Assembly (NCBI GenBank): GCA_002361935.1
Contig: DESD01000042.1
Span: 1,287 to 33,672, forward strand
Length of the DNA stretch: 32,386 nucleotides
Source of the DNA: Ruminococcaceae bacterium UBA3323
Lineage (GTDB): Bacteria > Bacillota > Clostridia > Oscillospirales > Acutalibacteraceae
Reading direction: 5' to 3'
Made by a program: the position numbers and the translations under genes. Every line of letters begins with the position of its first letter. The first letter of the stretch is position 1. This document shows positions 1-6,864 of the stretch, piece by piece. The notes beneath the pieces were generated by a model. That model had not been told where the DNA came from. It made no database searches and saw nothing but the letters and a program-made list of their open reading frames with translations.

Positions 1-2418
1 CGTTGCAGGAATCGTTTTCTGTGCCGTGATTACAGCATTACATACTGAACAATGCGAGCCTGCTGTTTTTCCTGCCTTTGTACAGGTTGCGGCTACTGCC
101 GGATCCTTTACTGCTTTATGAGATATTGTTTTAATTTCTGCAGAATCCTTTTTACCGCACAGCGTACAGGTTCTTTCTTTTTTACCGGCTTCAGAACAGG
201 TTGCTTCCTTTACAATTACCCAATCTCCATATGTATGGGTCCATTTCAGTTCCTCTCCACCGCAATTGCTGATGGTGTTTTTTTCACAAGCCTTAACATT
301 TGCCGTTGAAGACAAATGTATTCCGCAGCCGTCTGAGCTTGTGCATTTGCCATCAGCCGATGCATGTGCACCTGCTTTGCTGCCGGATACTGTATTTCCC
401 GTAATGGAAGCCACAGTTGCTCCGGTTACATATATTCCGTCCCCGGTTCCGTTTGCCACCGTATTATTGTTTATCGTGTTTATATTACCTTTTGAAGCAA
501 CATATATACCGTTTTTACTGTAACTTCTTATTTCATTATTGTTTACTGCAGAAGCAACAGCTGTTGATGACAAGTGTATTCCGCAGCCATCCGAGCTTAT
601 GCACACTCCGTCAGTCGATGCATGTGTTCCTGCCGAAATGCCTGAAGCGGTATTTCCTGTAATGGAAGCTACGGTTGCTCCGGTTACATATATTCCGTCA
701 CCGCTTCCGCTTTCCACCGTATTATTATCTATTGAGTTTATGGTATTCTTTGATGCAACATATATACCGTTTTTACTGTAATTGCATATTGCATTATTGT
801 TTACAGCAACGGCAGTTGCTGTTGATGACAAATGTATACCGCAGCCATCTGAGCTTACACACGCACCATCAGCTGATGCACACGTTCCTGCTGTGCATCC
901 GGATACTGTATTTTCCGTAATAGAAGCCACAGTTGCTCCGGTTACATATATTCCGTCGCCGGTTCCGTTTTCTACTGTATTATTCTCTATTGTATTTACT
1001 TTATTTTGTGATGCAACATATATACCGTTTTTACTGTAATTCTTTATTATGTTGTTGTTTATTGCTGTTACAACCGCAGTTGATGCAAAATGCATGCCGC
1101 AGCCGTCTGCACTTACACATTCTCCATCCGTTGATGCAGCGGTTCCTGCCTTGCAGCCGGATATCGTATTTCCCGAAACAGTTCCCACAGCTGCTCCGGT
1201 TACATATATTCCGTCTCCGGTTCCGTTTGTCACTGTATTATTATTTATTGTATTTACAGCACATTGAGAAGCTGCAAATATACCGTTTTCACCATAGTTT
1301 TTTATAATATTATTATTTAAAACAACATTATTTGCATATTCTTCTATTCTTTCGGTTGGTTCTTCATTGTTATTATCCATATAACTTCCGGCTTTTGTAG
1401 CGTAAATACCATAGCTGCCTTTTTTTGAGGATAAATCAATGCTGTTATTGCTGACATTAACATCAGAACCTGCACTTACCATAATTCCCTTGGAATATTT
1501 TCCCTCAATCACATTATCTTTAACCGTGCAGCTGTCAAAAGCATAGCACCAAATTGCTGCATTATCACCGAATTCACGGGTGTTTCTGCAGGTATTTCCC
1601 AAAATATTAATATTCTGATTGTGGTTGCCTTGCAGCGTATGATGATTTCCGATTGCAGACGGAACATTAAGAAATGTACATTGACTTATTGTAATATTTC
1701 TGCATACAGTGGAATCCGATGCGTAAACGCCGTTCCAACCGGACAGCGCTATATCAATCTGCAATGCCTCTCCTTCTATTTCCTCCTTGGTGGCATCACC
1801 GTAAAATCCGTCGAAAGAGCAGTTTTCAATAACAACATCGCTGCAGCCCGACAATTCAAGCATATGGCCTTCAAAAACATTCTTAAACTGAACATTTGAA
1901 ATATGAATATTTTGAGCATGACCAAGGTTTACAAGATTCAGTCCGTTGGTGGATTGGCTTCCGTTTCCGTCAAGCGTACCGTTTTGTATTGTTATATTTT
2001 CGGAAAGTGTGTAGCCGCCGTCATTTCTCTCTCCGTTTAAATCACAATTCTGAAAAATATTCTGATTAACCGATGCTCCTGTTCTTATAAGCGTAGAGCC
2101 GTTAAGATCAATAATGGTGTTTGAACGGATTCTTAAGGCTCTGTTTGGCTCTTCAAGCGTTCCCGAAGTTGTTATATAAATCATTTTATCTTTTGGAAAT
2201 ACAACATGAATAATGTTGCTGCCGTTTGATTGAACCAAAGCCTCTTCAATGCTCAGGAAATTCGAGTAGGCATCCTCTTCATTCGTACTTAACTCTAAAT
2301 TTATTGTTGTCTCATTACTTTTTATTTCATCAGTACCGGCAAATGAAATAACCGGTGAAGTACAAAGCATAATTAAAAATGTAAAAACAGAAATAACTTT
2401 TTTAATCAATTTAATCAT
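1..2418 (-). CDS. Secreted right-handed beta-helix repeat protein (partial, C-terminus beyond window)
   Basis: This reading frame is open from the ATG at 2418 to the left edge, giving 806 residues without a stop. GGAGG at 2430-2434 lies 11 nt upstream of the ATG. Residues 1-27 form a signal peptide (basic start, hydrophobic core, cleavage near ISFA-G), so the protein is exported. Residues from about 60 to 730 are rich in short NNT-V, G-GIYV and NI-I-NC turns, which is the pattern of parallel beta-helix (PbH1) rungs used by polysaccharide lyases and surface adhesins. Residues about 382-725 are four tandem 86-residue units. From about residue 733 the chain changes to Cys-rich modules (EATCSEAGKK...CTLCGKK, then AATCTKAGK...CSVCN), a type common in large clostridial surface proteins. 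Substrate and anchoring cannot be judged because the C-terminus is missing. The ATG is 46 nt after the symporter gene, so co-transcription is likely. Catalytic activity is unproven; it may be a pure adhesin. Confidence 0.85.
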   Translation of the reverse strand, partial: MIKLIKKVISVFTFLIMLCTSPVISFAGTDEIKSNETTINLELSTNEEDAYSNFLSIEEALVQSNGSNIIHVVFPKDKMIYITTSGTLEEPNRALRIRSNTIIDLNGSTLIRTGASVNQNIFQNCDLNGERNDGGYTLSENITIQNGTLDGNGSQSTNGLNLVNLGHAQNIHISNVQFKNVFEGHMLELSGCSDVVIENCSFDGFYGDATKEEIEGEALQIDIALSGWNGVYASDSTVCRNITISQCTFLNVPSAIGNHHTLQGNHNQNINILGNTCRNTREFGDNAAIWCYAFDSCTVKDNVIEGKYSKGIMVSAGSDVNVSNNSIDLSSKKGSYGIYATKAGSYMDNNNEEPTERIEEYANNVVLNNNIIKNYGENGIFAASQCAVNTINNNTVTNGTGDGIYVTGAAVGTVSGNTISGCKAGTAASTDGECVSADGCGMHFASTAVVTAINNNIIKNYSKNGIYVASQNKVNTIENNTVENGTGDGIYVTGATVASITENTVSGCTAGTCASADGACVSSDGCGIHLSSTATAVAVNNNAICNYSKNGIYVASKNTINSIDNNTVESGSGDGIYVTGATVASITGNTASGISAGTHASTDGVCISSDGCGIHLSSTAVASAVNNNEIRSYSKNGIYVASKGNINTINNNTVANGTGDGIYVTGATVASITGNTVSGSKAGAHASADGKCTSSDGCGIHLSSTANVKACEKNTISNCGGEELKWTHTYGDWVIVKEATCSEAGKKERTCTLCGKKDSAEIKTISHKAVKDPAVAATCTKAGKTAGSHCSVCNAVITAQKTIPAT
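244..1275 (-). repeat. Four tandem 258-bp (86-codon) coding repeats
   Basis: The landmark catatatacc-gttttt recurs at 501, 759 and 1017, and in diverged form (caaatatacc) at 1275, so the period is exactly 258 bp each time. The repeats keep reading frame and encode KNGIYVAS, GDGIYVTGA, SSDGCGIHLSSTA and NNN motifs. The three copies nearest the C-terminus are the most alike; the one at 1018-1275 has diverged. Exact in-frame periodicity with high identity suggests recent duplication, with scope for copy-number change by recombination or slippage. Confidence 0.92.
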
Positions 2419-2464
2419 AATTATATGAACCTCCAAAATATAAAATAAATCAACTGCTTAAAAT

Positions 2465-3919
2465 TTATTTGCCTGCCCTTCTTGCTGCAAGCTCAGAAGC
2501 AATTTTTGCTTTCTTTTCGCCTACAATATCATATTTAAACATAGGAATGGTTGAAAGAAGTGCGAGAATGCCCGGCATAACCGTGTATGCAAAGAAGATA
2601 ACATCCTTTGTGCCCACATCAAAGCCTGCTGCAGTGCCCGCCGTAATCTGTGCAACCGTATCGGAATAGCCTGAGAACTGAACAAATACAAGACCAAGCG
2701 CTGTGCCGAGCGCAAGACAAACCTTGATTGTAAGAGTAAGAACGGAATAAGCCGCACCCTCCATACGCTTACCGGTTTCATATTCATAATAATCAACGCA
2801 ATCCGCAGTCATAATCATCGGCATAAGCGTTACTGCGCCGAACTGCAGACCGATAAGGAACAGGAAGAGATAGAAAAGAACCGTAAGCACCATGTTTTCA
2901 GGATTTCTGAACCAGAAAAAGCCTACGATAAACGAAAGAACCGAAACAGCAAATCCATAGAAGGACATTATGAGATAAACCTTCTTTTCGCCGAGCTTTT
3001 TAATAAGAACAGGGCAGATTGCCATGCTTACCATTGAACCGATAGCTGTTACAATACCGAGCACAGCAACCAAATTCTGACTTCCGAGAAGAACATTTGC
3101 AGCCTGAACCTGAATACCCATCGCCATCTGTCTGCCGAAGCCAAGGAAATAGGAAATGATAACAAGCATAAGCGGCTTATTATTTTTAAGCGCATTAATC
3201 ATATCCTTTGTTGTTGTTTTTTCACCGGAAACATATGGCACTCTTTCCTTATTCAGCATTGGAATCAGTGCGAACAGAACACAGCCGAGAACTGCAGTTA
3301 ACACTGCGGTCCAGAAATATTCGCCGCCGATCATCGGTGTATCTGTTTCGCCCTCAAAGCCGATAACCTGCGAACCGCCGGGAACAATGAGGCAAACAAC
3401 AGGCACAACAACAACACAGGCGGAAAAGCCTATCTGCTTGAATGTATTTGAAATTGAAACTACGTTTGTTCTTTCGGTTGGATTCGGAGTTAACACCGAA
3501 GCAATACCCTGAGAAGGAACATCCCCCAAAGTCATTGCAAGGCTCCAGATAAGATATGTAACAAAAATCCAAACATAGGTAAGCGTTTTATTGTCCTTGA
3601 AAGGAACATCAATAAACACAACCGCCGTAAATACAAGAAGCGGAATGATGGAATACATAATCATGGATTTGAACTTGCCATGCCTGCTCTTGGAACGATC
3701 TACCAAATTGCCGACAATGGGATCGAAAACAGCGGAAACAATTTTAGCTATTAAAATAAGAATGCCTACTACGGCAATATCTGCGCCGAGAATAGAAGCA
3801 TCAAATTCTGCCTGATACGAATTTAAAAGACCCACAATTGCCTGAAAGCCGAAAAGGCCAAGCGAATATGCGGCAATCTCTTTAAAATTCATATGCTTTT
3901 GTGTTGTAACATCTGCCAT
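2465..3919 (-). CDS. GPH-family (MelB-like) sugar:cation symporter, MFS superfamily
   Basis: The product has 484 residues, the usual length for the glycoside-pentoside-hexuronide:cation symporter family (MFS_2), and is hydrophobic throughout with room for 12 membrane segments. The loop after segment 2 carries the family signature DPIVGNLVDRSKSRHGKFK, with its conserved Asp-Pro and Asp-Arg. Segments are strongly apolar, and a short charged tail (EKKAKIASELAARRAGK) ends in the cytoplasm. The start is supported by GGAGG at 3929-3933, 9 nt before the ATG. It lies 34 nt after the SDR gene and 46 nt before the beta-helix gene, all on one strand. The likely role is uptake of a sugar or glycoside with Na+ or H+; the substrate cannot be read from sequence. 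A sugar-handling role for the whole cluster is an inference from this neighbour. Confidence 0.9.
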   Translation of the reverse strand: MADVTTQKHMNFKEIAAYSLGLFGFQAIVGLLNSYQAEFDASILGADIAVVGILILIAKIVSAVFDPIVGNLVDRSKSRHGKFKSMIMYSIIPLLVFTAVVFIDVPFKDNKTLTYVWIFVTYLIWSLAMTLGDVPSQGIASVLTPNPTERTNVVSISNTFKQIGFSACVVVVPVVCLIVPGGSQVIGFEGETDTPMIGGEYFWTAVLTAVLGCVLFALIPMLNKERVPYVSGEKTTTKDMINALKNNKPLMLVIISYFLGFGRQMAMGIQVQAANVLLGSQNLVAVLGIVTAIGSMVSMAICPVLIKKLGEKKVYLIMSFYGFAVSVLSFIVGFFWFRNPENMVLTVLFYLFLFLIGLQFGAVTLMPMIMTADCVDYYEYETGKRMEGAAYSVLTLTIKVCLALGTALGLVFVQFSGYSDTVAQITAGTAAGFDVGTKDVIFFAYTVMPGILALLSTIPMFKYDIVGEKKAKIASELAARRAGK

Positions 3920-3953
3920 AAATAAAAACCTCCGTTTTTAAATACATAATATT

Positions 3954-4787
3954 TTAATCTTTAAAAATTTCACTGAATATATCTATATCCGCAGCCTTCA
4001 TAACTGCGCTGAACAGCCTGCTGCCGTTTACGGGAAAAAGCTTTCCGAAAATGTTCATGGCATGGGCGTCTATTCCGTGAATCTGAAGTGCCTGCTTATG
4101 TTCAATGCCAAACATAATCATTTTAACCATTAAATCGCAGTCTGTTGAAATCATGTCAATCAGCTTTTGCCCCTTTTCACTTTCGGCAGACTGATTTCTC
4201 ATAATATCGGTTTTTGTGAAGCCCGGGCATACAAGTCCGACATAGAGTTTTCCCCTGTATTCCTCCCTCATAGCTTCGGTAAATGCTTTTAACGCTGCCT
4301 TGGAAGCCGAATAAGATGAGGTTCCCGCAAGACTCATAAGCGAAGCAGACGAATCAATATTAATTACTGCTCCGTTTTCGCTTTTCAGAAGAAACGGCAT
4401 AAGCGCCTTAATAGAATATACAGCAGAATAAAAATTGATATTCATAACATTTTCTATTTCTTCTGTTTCATATCTGTCTGTCCTTTTAAACTTAGGAAGA
4501 ATGCCTGCATTATTTATCAGAACATCAACCTCCGCCCCGTTTTCGGCAAGCTCATCAGCAAAGCGTTCCCAGTTTTCACGTTGCGAAACATCAAAAAGCT
4601 TATATGTAAACTGCTCTGCGTAGCTTGGACCCAATTCCTCAATGAATTTTTTAATCTTCGGCTCGCTTCGGGCAATACCGATAACATTGCAGCCATGCTT
4701 TTTAATAAGTGCCGCCGCAATTCCTGCACCCATACCGCCGGACGCTCCCGTTACAATACAGGTTTTCCCCTTTAACCAGCAAGGCAT
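3954..4787 (-). CDS. Short-chain dehydrogenase/reductase (SDR) family oxidoreductase
   Basis: The product is a 277-residue classical SDR, probably cytoplasmic and NAD(P)H-dependent. The Rossmann motif TGASGGMG is at residues 13-20 and NNAG at 92-95. The catalytic Ser lies in DSSAS (about 146-147), with Tyr159 and Lys163 in YSASK. All parts of the catalytic site are therefore present. The C-terminal 90 residues are variable, as usual, and give no substrate. AGGAGG at 4796-4801 is 8 nt before the ATG, which fixes the start. It is the first gene of the unit that continues into the symporter 34 nt downstream. The promoter sits within the preceding terminator hairpin. A role in sugar or polyol oxidation is suggested only by the neighbouring transporter; steroid or acyl substrates are equally possible for this family. 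Confidence 0.88.
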   Translation of the reverse strand: MPCWLKGKTCIVTGASGGMGAGIAAALIKKHGCNVIGIARSEPKIKKFIEELGPSYAEQFTYKLFDVSQRENWERFADELAENGAEVDVLINNAGILPKFKRTDRYETEEIENVMNINFYSAVYSIKALMPFLLKSENGAVINIDSSASLMSLAGTSSYSASKAALKAFTEAMREEYRGKLYVGLVCPGFTKTDIMRNQSAESEKGQKLIDMISTDCDLMVKMIMFGIEHKQALQIHGIDAHAMNIFGKLFPVNGSRLFSAVMKAADIDIFSEIFKD

Positions 4788-4801
4788 TTCTTACTCCTCC
4801 T

Positions 4802-4846
4802 AACAAAAAATAACCTGTGTCTATTATACAGTAAAAGACACAGGTT
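4802..4846 (-). terminator. Intrinsic terminator of the bioY-DUF1284 unit
   Basis: An 11-bp perfect stem, AACCTGTGTCT (4812-4822) paired with AGACACAGGTT (4836-4846), closes a 13-nt loop. On the minus strand it is followed by ATTTTTTGTT (4802-4811). It starts 13 nt past the DUF1284 stop codon. The loop and one arm also carry the -10 region and spacer of the SDR promoter. Confidence 0.85.
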
Positions 4847-4851
4847 TACAA
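4823..4851 (-). promoter_or_regulatory. Promoter for the SDR-symporter-beta-helix unit, nested in the terminator hairpin
   Basis: On the minus strand TTGTAA (-35, 4846-4851), a 17-bp spacer and a perfect TATAAT (-10, 4823-4828) are followed by the SDR ribosome binding site. Transcription would begin in the 3' arm of the terminator stem, so its own RNA cannot form the hairpin. The placement is read from sequence; activity is inferred. Confidence 0.65.
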
Positions 4852-4858
4852 TAAAAAA

Positions 4859-5158
4859 TTACTTTTTTCTGCATATGGGGTACCATTGACAATCTGCACA
4901 TATTTTTGATATATCGCCAATGCCGAATTCCGCAGTAAGCCTGTCAAAGCGGCATACCTTTTCCTGATCCCGGCATACACCGTTAATCAGATTCGGGCAG
5001 AAAGCGCAGATATCGTCTGCTTCGGAAACAATTTCATAATCCTCTCCGCCCATAAAACGTTCCTTAATGCTTTTCATATTCCGGCAGAATTCCTTGCTGT
5101 AACCGCTTCCGCCAAAACGCGGAAGGCAGTTTAAATGATGTGCTCTAAGCCTTAACAT
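4859..5158 (-). CDS. DUF1284 domain-containing protein, probable Fe-S binding
   Basis: With the ATG at 5158 the product has 99 residues beginning MLRLRAHHLNCL, the usual start of the DUF1284 family. The family traits seen are the HHLNCLPRFGGSGYS segment and about ten Cys. They include CAFCPNLINGVC in the middle and CADCQWYPIC at the end, which suit metal or iron-sulfur cluster ligation. A longer reading from 5197 is possible, but it would overlap bioY by 53 nt and lies before the family's usual start. From 5158 the overlap is only 14 nt, with a weak AAAGG about 10 nt upstream, which suggests coupling to bioY translation. The function of the family is unknown. Sharing a unit with a biotin transporter hints at a link to biotin or Fe-S chemistry (biotin synthase is an Fe-S enzyme), but that is speculation. 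Confidence 0.85.
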   Translation of the reverse strand: MLRLRAHHLNCLPRFGGSGYSKEFCRNMKSIKERFMGGEDYEIVSEADDICAFCPNLINGVCRDQEKVCRFDRLTAEFGIGDISKICADCQWYPICRKK

Positions 5159-5711
5159 ATTTATTGAGCCTTTTGCAAAGAAGCGTTGCAATTGCAATTT
5201 TTACAATATCGGGAATGATAAACGGCACAACGCACATAGAGAGAGCCGCACCGACTGTAACGGAATCCGCACCATTGCTGTTATTATAAATAACATACCA
5301 CGCTGTTCCGAAAGCATAGCACACAGCAATGCCGAGAAACATGGAAAGTGCATAAACCCAGATTTTTTTACCGAGCAGCTTAACCATTAATCCAACGATA
5401 ACCGCCGTAAAAATAAAGCCTATAATATAGCCCCCTGTTATACCGAACAGCACACCGACACCCGATGAAAAGCCTGCAAAAACAGGAACACCGATTAAGC
5501 CGAGCAAAATATAAGAAATAACTGTAAGCACACCCTTTTTTGTGCCGAGAAGCCCGGCGGTAATACATACTGCCATAGTCTGCAGCGTAACCGGAACAGT
5601 GAGCGGTATTGAAATCCATGAGCACACTGTAATCAATGCTGCAAAAATCCCGACATATGCAATATCAATGGTTTTAAGCTTTCTTTTCTTTTCCACTTCT
5701 GTATTTTTCAT
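5145..5711 (-). CDS. bioY: Biotin transporter BioY (ECF S-component)
   Basis: The product is a 188-residue integral membrane protein with about six hydrophobic segments. It matches BioY, the biotin-binding S-component of energy-coupling-factor transporters. Typical pieces are the early segment AALITVCSWISIPL, the TLQTMAVCITAGLLG loop, the GVPVFAG segment and the GGYIIGFI segment. AGGAGG at 5719-5724 stands 7 nt before the ATG at 5711, so this start is preferred over an in-frame codon at 5756 that has no good binding site. No EcfA or EcfT genes lie nearby, so it would share a module encoded elsewhere or act alone. The promoter is overlapped by a BirA-type operator, which independently supports biotin as substrate. 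The gene overlaps the DUF1284 gene by 14 nt. Confidence 0.93.
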   Translation of the reverse strand: MKNTEVEKKRKLKTIDIAYVGIFAALITVCSWISIPLTVPVTLQTMAVCITAGLLGTKKGVLTVISYILLGLIGVPVFAGFSSGVGVLFGITGGYIIGFIFTAVIVGLMVKLLGKKIWVYALSMFLGIAVCYAFGTAWYVIYNNSNGADSVTVGAALSMCVVPFIIPDIVKIAIATLLCKRLNKYVKA

Positions 5712-5758
5712 ATTCTTTCCTCCTGCCGAAAAAGATTCCTTTTGTTTGTTATGCAATA

Positions 5759-5787
5759 TTTATACACTTAAAAGGTTAAATTGTCAA
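5759..5787 (-). promoter_or_regulatory. bioY promoter
   Basis: On the minus strand TTGACA (-35, 5782-5787) and TATAAA (-10, 5759-5764) are separated by 17 bp. The -35 lies within one half of the BirA-type operator. Confidence 0.75.
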
Positions 5788-5812
5788 CCATTTTGTTTGA
5801 TTGGGTTTACAA
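5781..5812. promoter_or_regulatory. BirA biotin-repressor operator
   Basis: TTGTCAACC (5781-5789), a 14-bp spacer and GGTTTACAA (5804-5812) form an inverted repeat in which 8 of 9 positions match between halves. It closely follows the Firmicute BirA consensus TTGTTAACC-N14/15-GGTTAACAA. It covers the bioY -35 region, so biotin-loaded BirA would block RNA polymerase. It also lies 57 bp before the divergent PHP gene and could affect that one as well. Confidence 0.85.
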
Positions 5813-5869
5813 TTAAAAAGTTTGCACAAATGCATATAATATGATAATATAAAAAAGAGGTGAAGATTT

Positions 5870-6862
5870 ATGGAAAGAAAATGGTTTAAGGGAGATACAC
5901 ACTTACATACAACAAACAGTGACGGCGGGCTTACCAAGGGCCAGCTTGTTGAATACTGTAAAGAGCAGGGGCTTGATTTCATAATCATTACAGACCATAA
6001 TTACAATACGGTTGAAAAAAGCTACTATGACGGTGATATGCTTGTAATACAGGGTCAGGAGCTTACAGACGATAACGGCCACGTTAACATCTGGGGTGTT
6101 AAGGTTCCCGAAGAGCCGCCATATACACTGAATACAAGAGAAGATTACGAAAAAATCATAAAAAAATGCAAAGAAGCAGGCGCAACCGTTTCTTTAAACC
6201 ATCCCTTCTGCTCAATGTGCGGCTTCAGATTTGATATCGACGGACTTTACTGCGATTGCGTTGAGGTATGGAACACCATTCAGCATTCGGACAATATGAT
6301 TAACCGTGACTGGTGGGTAGACCAGTTAATGGCAGGCAGAAGAATTCCTGCGGTAGGAGGCTCGGATTTTCACAAGGAATATGTTCCGGGAGTTAAGCTT
6401 CTTATCTCCTGCCCTACAACTATCGTTCTTGCCGAGGAGAATACCGAAGCTGCGATTCTGAAAGCCATGCGGGAAGGCAGAAGCGTAATTACAAACTCCC
6501 CGAATTCAACCATGATTGAATTAACCTGCGGAGATGCTGTTATCGGGGATAGTGTTCCGTTTGAACAGGGCAAGCGGATTGATGTAAAGCTAACCAATTT
6601 ATTCAGATACCACAAGGTAACGGTTTTCAATAACAGAACTCCGATTTTCAGCTTCAATTCAGGCTGCAGAAAATATAAAGAATACGCTTTCAGCTGCGAG
6701 GTAAAGGAAAAGGGCTTTGTAAGAGTGGAAGTAACCTATGAATACAAGGGCGTTGCCAAAAAGGCCTATAAATTTGCAGAGGAAAAGTATTTAAAATGCA
6801 AAAACACAAACGGCTTTCCTCCTTTCATAAGGGCTTTTACAAATCCTATCTGGTTTGAATAA
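5870..6862 (+). CDS. PHP-domain metal-dependent hydrolase (CehA/McbA-like)
   Basis: The product has 330 residues and no signal peptide. The N-terminal PHP fold shows HLH at residues 11-13 in GDTHLHTTNSDG, TDHN near 42-44, the QGQE glutamate near 64, NHPFC near 110 and GGSDFH near 168. These are the metal ligands expected of a trinuclear phosphoesterase or hydrolase site. The last 100 or so residues look like a beta-sandwich (GRSVITNSPN..., then short beta strands), as in CehA/McbA-type proteins. AGAGGTG at 5856-5862 is 7 nt before the ATG. A perfect TATAAT lies at 5835-5840, but no good -35 element was found. The gene is 2 nt from the kinase gene and shares its terminator, so the enzyme is probably expressed with, and perhaps controlled by, this two-component system. 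The substrate is unknown. Confidence 0.85.
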   Translation: MERKWFKGDTHLHTTNSDGGLTKGQLVEYCKEQGLDFIIITDHNYNTVEKSYYDGDMLVIQGQELTDDNGHVNIWGVKVPEEPPYTLNTREDYEKIIKKCKEAGATVSLNHPFCSMCGFRFDIDGLYCDCVEVWNTIQHSDNMINRDWWVDQLMAGRRIPAVGGSDFHKEYVPGVKLLISCPTTIVLAEENTEAAILKAMREGRSVITNSPNSTMIELTCGDAVIGDSVPFEQGKRIDVKLTNLFRYHKVTVFNNRTPIFSFNSGCRKYKEYAFSCEVKEKGFVRVEVTYEYKGVAKKAYKFAEEKYLKCKNTNGFPPFIRAFTNPIWFE

Positions 6863-6864
6863 CT

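Noticed and set aside
244..1275. Regular repeats considered as a CRISPR array
   Set aside because: The period is 258 bp, the units are coding and in frame, and there are no short repeats with unique spacers.
52..1307. Row of plus-strand ORFs with similar sequences (MLRLHIFR...)
   Set aside because: They recur every 258 bp because they are shadows of the tandem repeats in the minus-strand beta-helix gene; none has a ribosome binding site.
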